NCBI GenBank assembly: GCA_910591455.2
Contig: OU342816.1
Location: 5,040,476-5,104,475, forward strand
From: Pholis gunnellus
Lineage: Eukaryota > Chordata > Actinopteri > Perciformes > Pholidae
DNA: 64,000 nt
Reading direction: 5' to 3'
The notes beneath the pieces are model-generated. The model ran no database searches, was not told where the DNA came from, and was given only the letters and a program-made list of their open reading frames with translations. Shown here piece by piece: positions 1 to 13,000 of this stretch. Numbering within the stretch: position 1 is the first letter of the stretch; each line of letters starts with the position of its first letter. Made by a program: the position numbers and the translations under genes.

Positions 1-840
1 AAATGTCAGTCGACTAATTGATTAATGAACTAACTGGTTTCAGATCTAATTGCTGAGGTCACTGCACACAATGCAAAGAAACAGGAGGTCAGTAGGGCCC
101 GTCTGACAGTCATGTTTGAATGTTTGCTGGCTGTAAAGTGTTGTGTATAAACTTTTTAATATACTGTATGAACACTCATATCTCTTAATGTAGGGTTCTA
201 CCTATTATATCCAGATTACTCAAGAGTAAAGTGTAACCTGAAGTCCTCATGTACACATAAAACAATATATACTTGTAAAATAGTCTTCTAAATTGTCACA
301 ATAATGGTGCTTCAAAGGTTATGAGATGCACCATGATGTAATATATAAAACGTAATGATAATAAAATACATGAAAGAATGTAGTTCCTGTTTTTAGTTAT
401 ATTTGATGATACTGGTGAAAGTGGTTATGTTAATAATCTGACTTTCCCCTCTGGGGATTGATAAAGGTTTATCTTATTTTAGGATACTTCCTTCTTCTTT
501 TAAAATGTTTGATAAAACATTATCATATTAATAATCTTAACGGTTGTTTGAATTGTCTGCTGTCTTTTCTAATTAAAAAAATTCTTAGAGCTAGTTTTGG
601 TTATTTATCATTTATTGTTATAATTTTCACATACTTGAATTTATCTTAGTATTTTGGCAACAATAAACATGGTACGAGAAAATAGAAAGTAGCCAACAGC
701 AATAATCATGAATATGAAATAGACATAATATATAAAAATATGCAAAATATATATATTTTTTCAAATGAAAAGAACGGTAAATAGTAGTAATATAAATATC
801 AGGAAAATGTACTTGAGAAAAGCGTTTTATTCTGAAGGTG
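1..840. other. AT-rich upstream region, no gene seen
   Basis: This stretch before the first gene is AT-rich, with scattered short open frames that have no recognisable protein signature. The first bases contain GATTAAT-type inverted motifs like those at 14.6, 19.1, 33.0 and 59.3 kb, which suggests decayed repeat DNA. Nothing functional can be supported. Confidence 0.5.
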
Positions 841-843
841 CTA

Positions 844-853
844 ACCGGAAGTG
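844..853 (+). promoter_or_regulatory. ETS/GABP-type core promoter motif of vps37d
   Basis: The decamer ACCGGAAGTG is a full ETS-family (GABPA-like) site. It sits about 155 bp before the vps37d start codon, where the sequence changes from AT-rich to CpG-containing (CCGG, GCGG, GCCGC, TCGCATCGC). No TATA box is evident. The natural reading is a CpG-type promoter with transcription beginning shortly downstream; the start site itself cannot be seen. Confidence 0.55.
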
Positions 854-891
854 TAGCGGTTGCCGGTGGCTCTCCGTGTTGACGCTGCCGC

Positions 892-935
892 ATGCGGTGC
901 TGATCGCATCGCATTCCAATGTGAGCGAGATGTGA
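892..935 (+). promoter_or_regulatory. Three tiny upstream ORFs in the vps37d leader
   Basis: If transcription begins near the ETS motif, the leader holds three minimal uORFs: ATG CGG TGC TGA at 892-903, and two start-stop elements ATGTGA at 919-924 and 930-935. All end before the main ATG at 1008. Start-stop uORFs are known to reduce downstream initiation; that they do so here is inference. Confidence 0.45.
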
Positions 936-1007
936 ACCGCCGTGCGGACTTCACGTCTCCTCAAACCGTCCTCAGCCGTTATTCTAAAGGGAATAAGGAA
1001 TACAAAA

Positions 1008-4000
1008 ATGTCCACCATGAAGGAGTCGAACACGTGTCCGGACGGTTACAGGGCTCTGAGCACGTGCGAGCTGCGGGAGCTTTTACAAAACGACGACAAA
1101 ATGGACCAAATCCTTCGACTCAATGAAAAGGTAAATCCGCTCGACGCGGCTCATCGATTGTTTGCGTGGCGAGTGGTCGGATTGCTCCTAATCATTTGCG
1201 GTGAATTAATAGTTGCTTGAAACACAAAGGGGTTTTATTTGTGTGCTCTGCATAAAGGGATCGTTTTATTCCTGCACAATGCTTCTTATTGTGCAGGAAG
1301 CATCACGAACGAGCCCGTTATGTGCTTAAGACGAACTCCCTTTAAACACATGCTGAATTAAGTGTTTCTTCCTCCGTTAGAGGACTTGCACACGAGGTAG
1401 AATATGTCTTACATTTGAATTATACTTCTGAAGGTATACTCTTACATTCGGCATTACTTCAGTATTCATAGCAAGACTTATTCTATTACAATTTCAACTT
1501 CTAAAACTGGTCATCCTCAGTCCTCTTCCTGCAAAAGAGGCGACGGTGTGCAGAGTTAATTCTGAATAAAAGTGTAGTTTCACTGCAGCACGTTGGGTCT
1601 TGGTGTTTTTGATTAAAGCCGAATTGAGCAGTGTTCTCTTACCAATCACAAGATATCTGAAGGAGAATGCTTTCACTGAGTATTAACATGGCTAATTACA
1701 AAAATTATGTTTTTAAAAATGAAATCCACGTGCATTCCTCTCCATGTCTGAGGCACGTTTCGGGGCTACATGATGACCTTCCTGACTGAATCCTTCTATC
1801 TGTCTCACACACACACGGTGTACCAGTGATTCCACAAACTTTTCCATGGGCCCCATTTTGATTAGGTTTGTCTTGGAGGGGGGGGGGTGCTCAAACAGAG
1901 AGGATGTAAAGCTGCATGTGTTGCTATGGTGGAGGAGTAACAACAGTGTGTGCGTGTGTGTGCAGTGAAACATGACCATCTCGTGTTCTCACTGGGAGGC
2001 TCACACATCTTCTCCCTTCATTTATCTGGACGTCAGAAAGCTAAAACAGGTCCTGTGATCACTGCTCAGAGAACACAAAAGGCAGACCTTGCTCATGGGC
2101 TCCGGTTCTTTGGACGCCCAGGATGTGACATTTGAAACCTGCTGTGACTGAGTGGGGATGTGATGTGATCTCAGCGAGAGGTCACACAATACCCGAGCTT
2201 CAGGGGTTTGTTTTAGCAACTAATAATAGAGAGCTTGTGTTGGTTGCAGAGGACGTTTCTCCCTCAGTGATGTCATCTACTTTACTGTACATAGAGTACA
2301 TCATACATGTATGTAACATGTACTGCATGTTCTCATGGCTCGCTGGTTTCATGCATCTCCTCTCCATATTCATTAATCTCATGTTAATAATGAGCGTTAT
2401 GTAAAGCGTCCGTGGTGATTCGTGCCTGATTTGCTGAGCGTTCCGCATGTTCTCATTAATAATAACTTGAACGCACAACAAGCTACGTGTCACTTCATAG
2501 TGTTCCCACGAATGAGAGGTAAACAGTCATCAGTGGTGAACATTAAACACATCTGCAGCGCTGACAATCAACAATAAAGCACTAAAAGCTCAGATTCATA
2601 GTTCTCTTTGATCAGATTTCAACCAAATGTGTCATTTTGAGGCTTTGCTTAGTTCTTGCTTGGCTGCTTGTGTTGAGACAACAACATTTAAAGGAATATT
2701 TCTAGAAGACTGGAACTTCTCTTATATATCGATTCATTAAATGTAAAACTCGATGCAGAGGGGAAACAGCTGTCTCCTTAAAGAACACACCAAACAAAAG
2801 CCAAAAATCTAACAACAACAATTCTACTGTTTACAAGATACATTTCTGATTCAGGCATGTAGCCAGAAAACAACTCAATGACTATTTGCATAACAAATGA
2901 ATGCAAAACCTGCAGCAATGAGCCGTAAACACTGACACAATATCTACATAGTGTTGATTGATGAACTTGTTGGCTAAACTGTAGTATTTACACATCCGGC
3001 AGCTCCAGAGCAGCATTAGTCGTGTTTCTGTCCAATATTCACTCTTCTTTTGTGTGAAATGTGACTCTTCTGCTGCTAAAATGCTCCTCTTAAGTTGAGG
3101 AGTCGATGTCGTTTAATGCTGAGCAAAGATTCAGACACCTTTCACACATCTCATAGCTGTTTGATCGGAGCAAAATATTGATCACGGCTGCTTTTAAACT
3201 CAAAGAGAGCGCTGTCCCTCCGGCCCATGAAGAATTCTCTTTCATGGAAAAAGACTTCATCCACCCGTCAATCCCCCCCCCCCCCCCCGTCCCCCCCGTC
3301 CCCCCGTCAGACCGAATGTTCACTTGATGGCGTCGGACCACAGGAGCCTGATGAAGCTGGAGCCTCGTTCAGTGTGAGAGAAGAACTCTTTGGTGCGTTT
3401 CTCGTGGTCAGACGTGTTGAACCGCAGGACGAGACGAGCCAAAAGCAGGAAGTGGAGCGTCCGTTTTTGAGCATTTTAGAAGCCAGCGGGACGATGATGG
3501 AGCTGTGCGTCCGCGTTTTCTTTACTCTCGCTGGGGAACGTTTTTTAAGAATGAACCGCGGTGTCGTAGTGTCTCCTTCCCTGCACTCAGTTTCTCTTTT
3601 TACTACACGGCACATTCTGCACATTCCTCTCTGAACTTGGGACTCGTGCATCCTTTTGATGACCCGTAAAATGTGAGACAGATGCACCGTACAGCAGCGG
3701 ACCGGCACGAAAACGGCCTTCAAGGCCCTAAAGTTGACTTGACTGTTGAAAGAGAAGCAATCGAGCAGGAACAGAAGCCGCAGGAATGCTGCGACTTGAC
3801 GGGGCAGTCACAGAGGATTCAGACTCACAAAGTGTCTTTGTGTCGGCGTTTGAGACACAGACGGGTTTCTTTACAGCCGCGCTGATGACTTCAAGGGAGT
3901 GGCATTCATTTGAATAATTTATTGCTTTCTTATGGTCTAGTAAAGGCGATTACTCAGCCCCCCCCCCCCTACCACCACCACACCACCACCACCATTTACA

Positions 4001-7000
4001 CACGACAGAGCCAGACCATCATCTCTCAGTCCCACGACAGCATGTTCAACATCTAGAAACGTCACCTCTGACCATAAATAACTTACTTACTTACTAGACC
4101 CAGTGTTTCCTCTTCTTCCATTAAATGTTATAGGCGTATTAAATGACACTGCCAGTATTTCAATGGCGGTACTTATATTATAAGTACTATTACAGCAATG
4201 TAGTATTACTCCATTACAAGTCCTGCATAATTACAAGTCCAGAAGTAGACTATAAGAAGCAAAATGCACTTAAAGTACCACTTAAAGTACCACGTGTTAA
4301 AGTACTCTATCTGCAGAAAGATGACCCCCGTAAAGAATACATTATTCATACTGATTGTTCGCCTTAGTTTTGACATTTCTGGCTCTCAAAATCATCATTC
4401 TCAAGCTCAACAACACGAATGCTCAGAGGATTTTATTCCAATATACTTTGGTTTGATTTGTCAGACAAAAATAATTCCAGTTTTCAAAAGTGACCTACTT
4501 TTAAAAGTGTGAACATGACAGGCGGCGGTTGATATGAGAGATACGGTGTCAGCGTCTACGGTTTGATGTCTCATGTTTGTTGGACTACTGTGATAATATA
4601 AAGGGGACAGGTGGGCTGAGGAGATTGTAGTCTGTCAGCGACTTCCTCTCGGGGGGGATTCAGGTTTGTGTGAACTCAAACTGTAGTGGGTCTGTTTCTG
4701 CATTGTGTTGAAACAAGAACCACTGCAACTGTCTTCCAGCACTTTATTGCAAGGCACCAACATCACCCTCATGCAACTGTAGAGACCTAAAACATCCGCA
4801 GGGTCTCTCCTGCATGAATGTCCTCTGCACGTCTATAACAATCTCGGAACAGTCCAGAGCTCGATATGACGTCTTCAAAGGTCTTGTTTTCTCCGTTAAA
4901 CGGTCCAAAGAAAGAGATATTCTAGTTCCAAGGATCTAAAAGAGAAGAAATCTACAAGTCCTCGCACCTATTTGCTTGAAAAATGAGTTAAAACATTGAT
5001 TCAATATCAAAGTAGTTGTAGATGAGCTCTAATATAAAGCAAATATAGAATACTGAAAGGAGAAAAAGCTAACTTAAGTACATATATAGTGTCAGATCAA
5101 CGCGGTCTAAATCAACTCTTAAAACACATTACCGACTGTAGTGTATGAATTCTATAATAAAACATATATTCCCAAAAAATTATATTAGCAGGATTGTGGT
5201 GTAAGTATAGTGGAGTTTAACATACGTCCTTCAAAATAAAAGCCTAATCCACATGTACGTTAGAAGGATTTATAACATCCTGTACATACTTTTAGGGCAA
5301 CACTGCTACACATGCGCGATAGACGAATCCGACACTCGTTGACTTTGTACTTCTGTTCAGTTCCAGGAGCTCCAAGTGGACCGGGAGACGCTGCAGACGA
5401 CCAATCGGAGCCTGGCCGAGGACAGCCTCGCGCGGCGACCCCGCCTTTGCAACGGCAAACTCCAACTGGCGGAGAAATACCGGGAACTGTCCAACCTGGC
5501 AACCGCGTGCTGGGAAAAACGGAGTCAGCTTGGTGAGTTTGACCCAACGTCAAGAGGAGTGTGTGTGGCTGTGAGGACGAGGTCACTGGTTGTGTAAATG
5601 TGGCCTAGCTCAGTGAAAGTGAAAGCTACTGTTTTTCTGTCCCTAAATGACCGTAAACAGCTGACTATTGTCCTTATTTACTTAAACTTTTAACCGGACG
5701 TCAGTGAAAACAAACCAAAAGAAGAAATCTGAGAAAAGGTTGCGTCCTCCTCACCACTTCAGGGTAAAAGTCATCATGACGTCCCACACTGGCTCCTCGT
5801 CGTCTCACCTTGCAGTTGCAGTCAAACCGCCTCGACCGCACGCTTTATTTTGAAAACATTCAATCACTCTTGACTCGCTGTGACACTGTGGCTGGTGCTG
5901 AGAATGAGGGACGCCTCACATCAGAGTACGATGGGGGAAAAAAAGCTTCAGAGCGCCAGCGAGAGCGGAGTTTTTTTAGTCATGGGAACGAAATGGAGCA
6001 TATCAAAATGCCAGCAGGAAGCTTGCAGCAGTTGTCAAGGAATTTTCTGTGGTGAAAGAGGGGCCTTGTCTTTGTTTAGGGGGCAAGTCATGCTTTCTGA
6101 CGGGGCAGCACCAGAGGATGTCTTCTTAAGCCTTTAGCCTCTAAATTTTAAGCCTCCCGGGGGGGGGGGGGGGGGGGGGGGGGGGCAAGCTTTAGAAAAA
6201 TTCCTTCGTGTACAGAGCCGAGAGCAGGTGATAAAATAAATCCGGCTGCATTAATTACCAGAGGTAACGTCAACTGCTACTTCTTTATGACTGTTATGAG
6301 TGTGAGCTTCTATGGCCCAGTTCTTGGTTCACTGAAGGGAAAAGACTTTGTGCCTCAGCTGCCGGCCGGTGATGGAAGTTGGGTGGAATGTTAAACTTCC
6401 TGTCGATGTGTGCGAGCGTTACACAGATGCTTGTCCCACCTCCCCAGCAAAGCAGGATGGGTGGGGGTCCGTCCTTCCTTTTGCAAAGCATCTGATTCTC
6501 ATTTGCTGCAACAAGGGAGGAGGAGAGGAGGAGGGGAGGGGGGGAACAAAAGAGATGAATGAGGAGGCGAGGAGGCACAGCAGAGACAAACTGTGGAGTG
6601 GATCAGAGGAGACGTTGATCTGTGATCAGAGGTTGTTGTTGAGAGGTGGAGTGTTTCCTCACCGTCTACAGTTACAGACAGCTTCTCACCACTATTATTA
6701 GCATCCATTTCCCTCTGGCTTCTTTCTGCTGCTAGACGTGTTGCTAATCACCGGCACTGACGTAAAAGATAAAGATCCCCTTCACACCAGGCGGCAACCT
6801 CCGGTTCTGAAGAGTGAAGCCAAACCTTCATGTCTTAAAGCTGCATTCTCTCTACTGTCCACCAGGGGGCGACTCCTCTGGTTGTATAGAAGTCTATGAG
6901 AAAATGACTCTACTTCTCTCTTGATTTATTACCTCAGTAAACATTGTAAACATGAGTTTATGGTCTCAATCTCTAGTTTCAAGTCTTCGTCAATACAGCA

Positions 7001-10000
7001 TAATGTTCATTTAGGAAATGATGGTCCATTTAGAGTCAAACAGACCATAAAGCAGGGTATGCTTTAGGGGCGGGGCTACACAGTGATTGACAGGTCTCTA
7101 CGTCACTCCTCCTCAGTCCAGATATGATAACTCCCATTCATTGGTTGCTAAAAAACAACATGGCGATGTACGTAATCCAAAATTGCGACATGTCCGTGAC
7201 CCTGTTCTTTTAAGGCAACCCTGTTTCCTAAAAGGTTATTTATATATATATATATATATATATACTCTAATTTGTTGTTGCTGCCAGCATTGTTTTCTGC
7301 AACATTTTGTAGAAGGGAGGTGCCTGGTGGGGGCACAAAGTGCAGGACTTTGGCGCCTGAGTGTGGTTAGGGTTAGGCAACAACAGCACTTTGGTATTCA
7401 GGGAAAGATTGTGGTTTTGGTTAAATGTTAATGAAGTTGGTTTTGTGCTTCGAGCCGCTGTTTCGCTTGTCAATATCAAACCAAAACTATGATCTGAAGA
7501 GAGATAAGAAAGGGAGGATATTGTAGAATAAAAAATATATATAAGTTGTCAGTGAACTTTTTACAGATATAATGTGTGAACATTTTGTGACTTCTTCAAG
7601 AAGTAGTATTAAAATAAATCCCTCAAGATAAAAAGCAATATTAGGTATGTGTTTATTTAGCCTCAGGCCTGTTTTTGATGTTTAAACGGGTCACATGTTG
7701 ACAGCTTCAGATCAACAGGAGATATTTTTGGTACAGCGACGGTGCTATTTAAAACATCGGCACACGGTGTCAGATATGGTGTCACTTAAGTATGAATCAA
7801 AGAGTACGAGCTCCTGTCTGCACTGATGCAGTTAGAAGTACACGTTAAAAACACTTAAGAATTCAGGTATTTCAGGTGACGAACCAGAACGCACTGCAGC
7901 CACAACATAGAGTAACTTTTATTTGTTTTGTCCACAAACACTGGAACAAGCCAGTGGCTAGTTTGCTGTGTTCATGTGTCCATGCATTCGTTTGGGGCTG
8001 TTGTACGAACAGAACTCTGGATGTAAAGAGTTTTGGATTGTGGTTTCCAACCAAAAATAAGTTTGTCCGCTCAAACGTGAGCCACAAACGTTAGCATGAC
8101 TAGCCAACTAGCTGATGACCGACAGTCGGAGCTTCTTATTACTTCCAAGGCAAGAGTCGTTTCTTATACGACATTATTTTGGAGTGTTTTTGGTTGTACT
8201 AAAAAAAAAAGAAAAAAAAGCTTTGTTCACACGACTAACTCATCCAATCTGAAGTATTTATGAAGTGTATTTAAATCATTGAAGGAGAACTTTGGCGGAC
8301 CATTTTGTCGCCATTGAATGTTTCCGGCTGTTTGACGTCCATTACAATTCTTCTTGTGTCTCCTGTACTTCGTGTGCCAATCCGTGCTTTACATTAAGAG
8401 AGTGCAGACGTGACGTTCTTGCGACAACAAAATAAGTGAAATATAATATCAAATCTAACTTAAACCCACGACCACCCAGTAAACCCTCCACGCTCCCAAC
8501 AGTTCAGAACAAGTGGAGGTCAACGCGTTCATCCTCCTGCAGGTCTGCACTCGCCCTGTCTTATTTTCATTCTTGTATCTGTGATGCTGGGTGTGGTCAT
8601 CAGAGTGGGATTACGGGCTTATTTGTTGCCTTCAAAGCAGAACTGAATGGATGTGAACTGTGAGACGTGACTTTTGTATATTCACTTCCTCTGGAAACCC
8701 CAGCTGACTGTTGTGCAGCCAGAGAACGGAGTTCATATGTTGTCGAGTAACAAAGCTCTTTTGTTTCCATATTCACATCTGAGTGAAAGCATTTTACTCA
8801 AGTCACTTGTGGGTTTGAAGGATGTAAAAGATCTGAATGTTTCTTTGTGTCTTTGGAGATATTTTAGATATTCATGAGGTGGTCGGGTCAGATTCATTTT
8901 TACGGTAAAGCTGACAGAAAAAGCACAGCGGCCAAGTTCCCGTCTTCCATCTCAAAAACCCGGCGGTTTGATACCCGTTAGAGGCAGTTTCAGCTTGGTT
9001 GTGTACTCCAACATAATTGTCTGTTTGCAAGTGGAAAGCTGCCAAGTGTTGATTTCTATATCTAATATCTGTGATATTTACGTTAGTATGGAAACATCTG
9101 TTTGTGGTCAACATAGTTTTAAACTAAACATGATGCATCTTTAATGTTTGTTCTACATTATTTGAATTTGGTAAAATAATGCAGTTTCTTGTTGTTGGGA
9201 GCTTCCTGGGTTTCAATTTCTAAACGACAAAATTGACAATTTTAGCTGACGTTTTCTAAGATATTTAATTTGCGATAAACATATCATAACTCATTTAATC
9301 AATCACAACAGCTTTGTAGGTTATATTATGTTATGAAGTATAAACTGCTGGTAAGTAACGCCTAACAGTGTGTTAACAGCTCTGCACTGTAGCTGCTTAA
9401 GCTAACGTTGACCTCACATGCTGAGAGGACCAGCTGCTTCACAGTACGGCTGCACAATTTATCCAAATTTCGAGAAAATCAAACTCTAAATATAGCCTGG
9501 AGGGGTAATATTTGTTTTAGGCGAATGTGTGAATAAAATTCCATTCAAAAGGAAATATCATGGTCCTGGCCTTCACGTTATATTTTACAGACTTAAGAAA
9601 ACATCTCCACAAAAATCATACTATAAATCATTTAAATATGTTTTTCAATGAAAATGAGAAAAGTAAAAATGATCTTTCCCTCTAATGTTGCAAATCTTAT
9701 CGCAATATCAGTAAAAATAAAGAAAAATTAAAATTCGTTGAGCTCTACTTCACAGCCCTGAATCCTGGAGGTCCAGATTCTCTCTTTGTCAAAACTATCT
9801 CTGGTCAAGTGTAAATAGTGGAGACAGCGGCACACAGACGGCATATTAAAGAGGAACCAAAACCCAGAGTTCTGACTCAAGTGTCTCTTCTCTGTAAATG
9901 TAAAATAAATGCCTCTAGAACGTGAAAAAAAGCATCAACACTGGACCTGAATCCACCAACAACACTACTAAATACCCACATATACAGGTGTGTGTGTGTA

Positions 10001-13000
10001 TATATATATATATACAGTATACTGGTTTTCCTTCTGGTTTGGGGATTTGGTTCCTCTTCACCTCACAGAATGAATGTTAATTAGCTACAGCTGTTAATCA
10101 GCCACAGTCGTCGTCTTTATTGTGAGACGTTTAAGGCCTGTAGGAAATAATGAATGAAGGTCACGCTGTGGTTTCACAGTTTGATTGAAGCCACTTTGTG
10201 AATAACAGCCGGATAGAATAAACCCGAGTTATGCAACTATGTCTACATGTTTGGTTACCAAATGCGACAGTTCTCACCTGTGAAATCCATATTTACCGGC
10301 TCAAACTGTCACTTTACTACAGATTGTTAACACGCTTTTTAATCACGTAAGTCGCAATTTAAAGTCTTGGCTCTTTTTTTAACTCCTTCACTCTTTCTCA
10401 AACAACAATTTTGTAATAAAAATCAATTAATTCTTCCGTCCCAGTCACACTGAAGCCATTCGTACTGGATCGTTAGGACACTTGCACAGTGGGGGGATTT
10501 GATTTGTAGGGAAAGCGTGAAACTCCAACCCCCAAAACCAACAATGGAGTTAGCAGCGACATGGATGAAAGACTGCAGGGGCTTTCCACTTGGGAATATA
10601 AAAAGAAAGTTAAAGAATCGATTGAATATCAAGCTGTCAGAGTAGCTCTTCCCCCTCGTAGAAACATGGGTTCTGGCATCGGACGGCTGTCTTAAAGCCA
10701 GAACGTTTATCCCACGACCGGGACTGAAGAGGCCAAGGAGAGATCATCAAGCCTCAACTCGAACAACAGAGGGAATAAAAGAAGTCATGGAACTTGAAAG
10801 TGTTCCACTCGGCTTTGTTTCTAGCTGTGAAGCCGTTATCACACGTTGTGTGTTGTGTGTTGTGTGTACCACAAAGCCTCTCAGGTCTGCTGTGACGCTG
10901 TGTCAGCGGAGGACAAACACGCCGCGGGGGTGTTTTTAATTCACTGCTGACATCGCTGGCTAATTTTCAAGCCTCCGATACATCCGCGCCCTGCAAGGCC
11001 CCATCTGTAATGCCATGACCTATTTGTGTGTAATCAGCAGCGGGAACGCTGGGCTGGCACATTAAACTACATTTTATTCACTTGATTTCTCAAAAAGGCA
11101 CTCGGTACTGTAGAGCTAGCAGCTTGTTTTTATAATTTGTGTGTGTGTTTCCATCGACCCGTGGCTTCTCCGTGTTGTTTTCCAGCTGGCGCTCCATCAG
11201 TCGGTCACATTGATATCTCTCGAAGCCGTTGATTCGTCCGGAGACGATGTTGGTGGCGGGTCAGGCGTGAAACGTGGAAATCTGTTGTTGCTTAAAGGCC
11301 GAGAGATAAAAGCCATCGTGCACTGATATTTTACTGACATTTAGGATCATTCCTGGTTTGCATTTCACCAGACCGGCGCACAAGCATGTAAAAAGTCTCT
11401 CATGTCACAGCTGTCTCCACGATAAATGCTTCACTTTCTTGTGATCGCTGCACAAAAACATCATGAGCTGCAATAATGGACTAATGCCTTCAATGTAACT
11501 GAAGTGTTTAAGTGAAACACTCTCCTACGAGTAGATGTGTTTAATCTGATTAAAGCAGGACAGTCTGCATCCATCTCTAAATGAACGAGTGCTTCTCACT
11601 GTGTCTGTCCACAGCTGATTCCTACTGTATGAAAACAACAGAGCAGATGTGTCCATAAGCCTGTTAGAGGTTGGAGGTGCAGTGTCACAGTGTAATGCCA
11701 TTCCGCTCAACCATGCGCTGTGTTTATCTTCATTAAATCACACGCAAACGACACCAAACTGCTCCAGATTAACCACACACACACACACACACACACATAC
11801 ACACACACACACATACCAGACTGGTCCATTATTGTAACTCACTGTCCTGCTTGTTTAAGCGGAAGACATTTGATTAACGGAGCCCGTCGCACGCTGTGTT
11901 TTTATTCTTGAAATGCTGTTGCACCACGTCGGTTACGATGTGATGAGAGACAGAAGAATTATGACTGAAATAGCACCGTTTGATGTGATCACATTTTCAA
12001 TCGTCGTTATACTAATTAAATTCTGCCTCTGGCTGCAGGATTTGTGCTGCTGCGTGTTCACGTCATGTCGCTCTGCACCAGCCAGACAACAACAACATGA
12101 TTTACTGGTGTGTAGTCCTTTCTTCATTTGTCGATCCTCACTGTAGTTTAGCACAACATGCTCAGAGCTACGAGACCAGCGATGACTGGCTGAGAGTGTA
12201 ATTATTAATCACCACACCCTCCGATCAATACTCCAATAGGGCCCTGTGTGCTGGCCAATCGCTATGCGTGGTTGTTGGATTACTTTAATGCATCATGACA
12301 TGAAACTAAGGCTACATACATTCACATGAATACGTTTTCGTGAAAAACAAGGGTTTTAAAAATGAACAACTATCTACATCTACACGGACGTTTCAGCATC
12401 GTTTTTCTAAATGATTTCCGTTCATACCAGCACGCCTGAAAATTAATAAAACATGATTATTCACCGACACTAGGTATGCAGGTGCCGGTGTAAACAGGAA
12501 ATATGAGTATTACAGTATTAAAGTACTTTTTAATAAGGAAAGGTTGTGCTTGATGCTTAAGATCTTCCTCTATAAACTCAAACAGACAAATTTCGTTGGA
12601 AAAAAACCATCAAGGTTTACTAGATTATGGGTGAATAAATATGAATATATAATAAGAAAACATTCTCATTAGTTTCCTCGGTTTCGTTGTCTGTTCTCAC
12701 TCGTAGCTCTGCTGATGGCTGGAAGTCCTCGTTGTACTGCAGAACGTTTATGCTTTTGTTTGTTTACAGTTTCTTTGTGGACTTCACAGTAGTTGTAGAG
12801 AACAGAATAAACATTAATAAGAAAAGGAAAGTCCTCCATATTGTGTCCATCGCCTTCCTCAAAGCCGCAAAGTCGTGACTTCAACCGTCCACTCGTCACC
12901 GTTGATTTTTTATTTATGCTTTTCGGGAACAAATCACAGCAAAACCTTGAGTGATTACAAGAAGTAGCAGAGCCTCTATCTGCCGTCTGAGACAGGTGAA

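Larger units (their letters stand above)
1131..5360 (+). other. vps37d intron 1
   Basis: No coding exon is recognisable. The intron contains a perfect 12-bp hairpin (1269-1299), a poly-C stretch (3273-3304), a short CCA repeat (about 3969-3993) and a transposon-like fragment (about 4130-4400). It ends with a clean acceptor (TTCTGTTCAG) before exon 2. Confidence 0.7.

Noticed and set aside
942..1220. Longer 92-residue frame for vps37d exon 1
   Set aside because: It begins at a GTG and reads past the donor at 1131; the hydrophobic LLLIICG end is intron sequence. Homology places the exon at 1008-1130.
3227..3723. Two frames of about 135 codons on opposite strands
   Set aside because: They span the poly-C tract in vps37d intron 1, have low-complexity Pro/Gly starts and no homology I recognise.
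7367..7378. GGTTAGGGTTAGG telomere-like motif
   Set aside because: Only two units within ordinary intronic DNA; similar words occur inside common fish repeats, so no interstitial telomere is supported.
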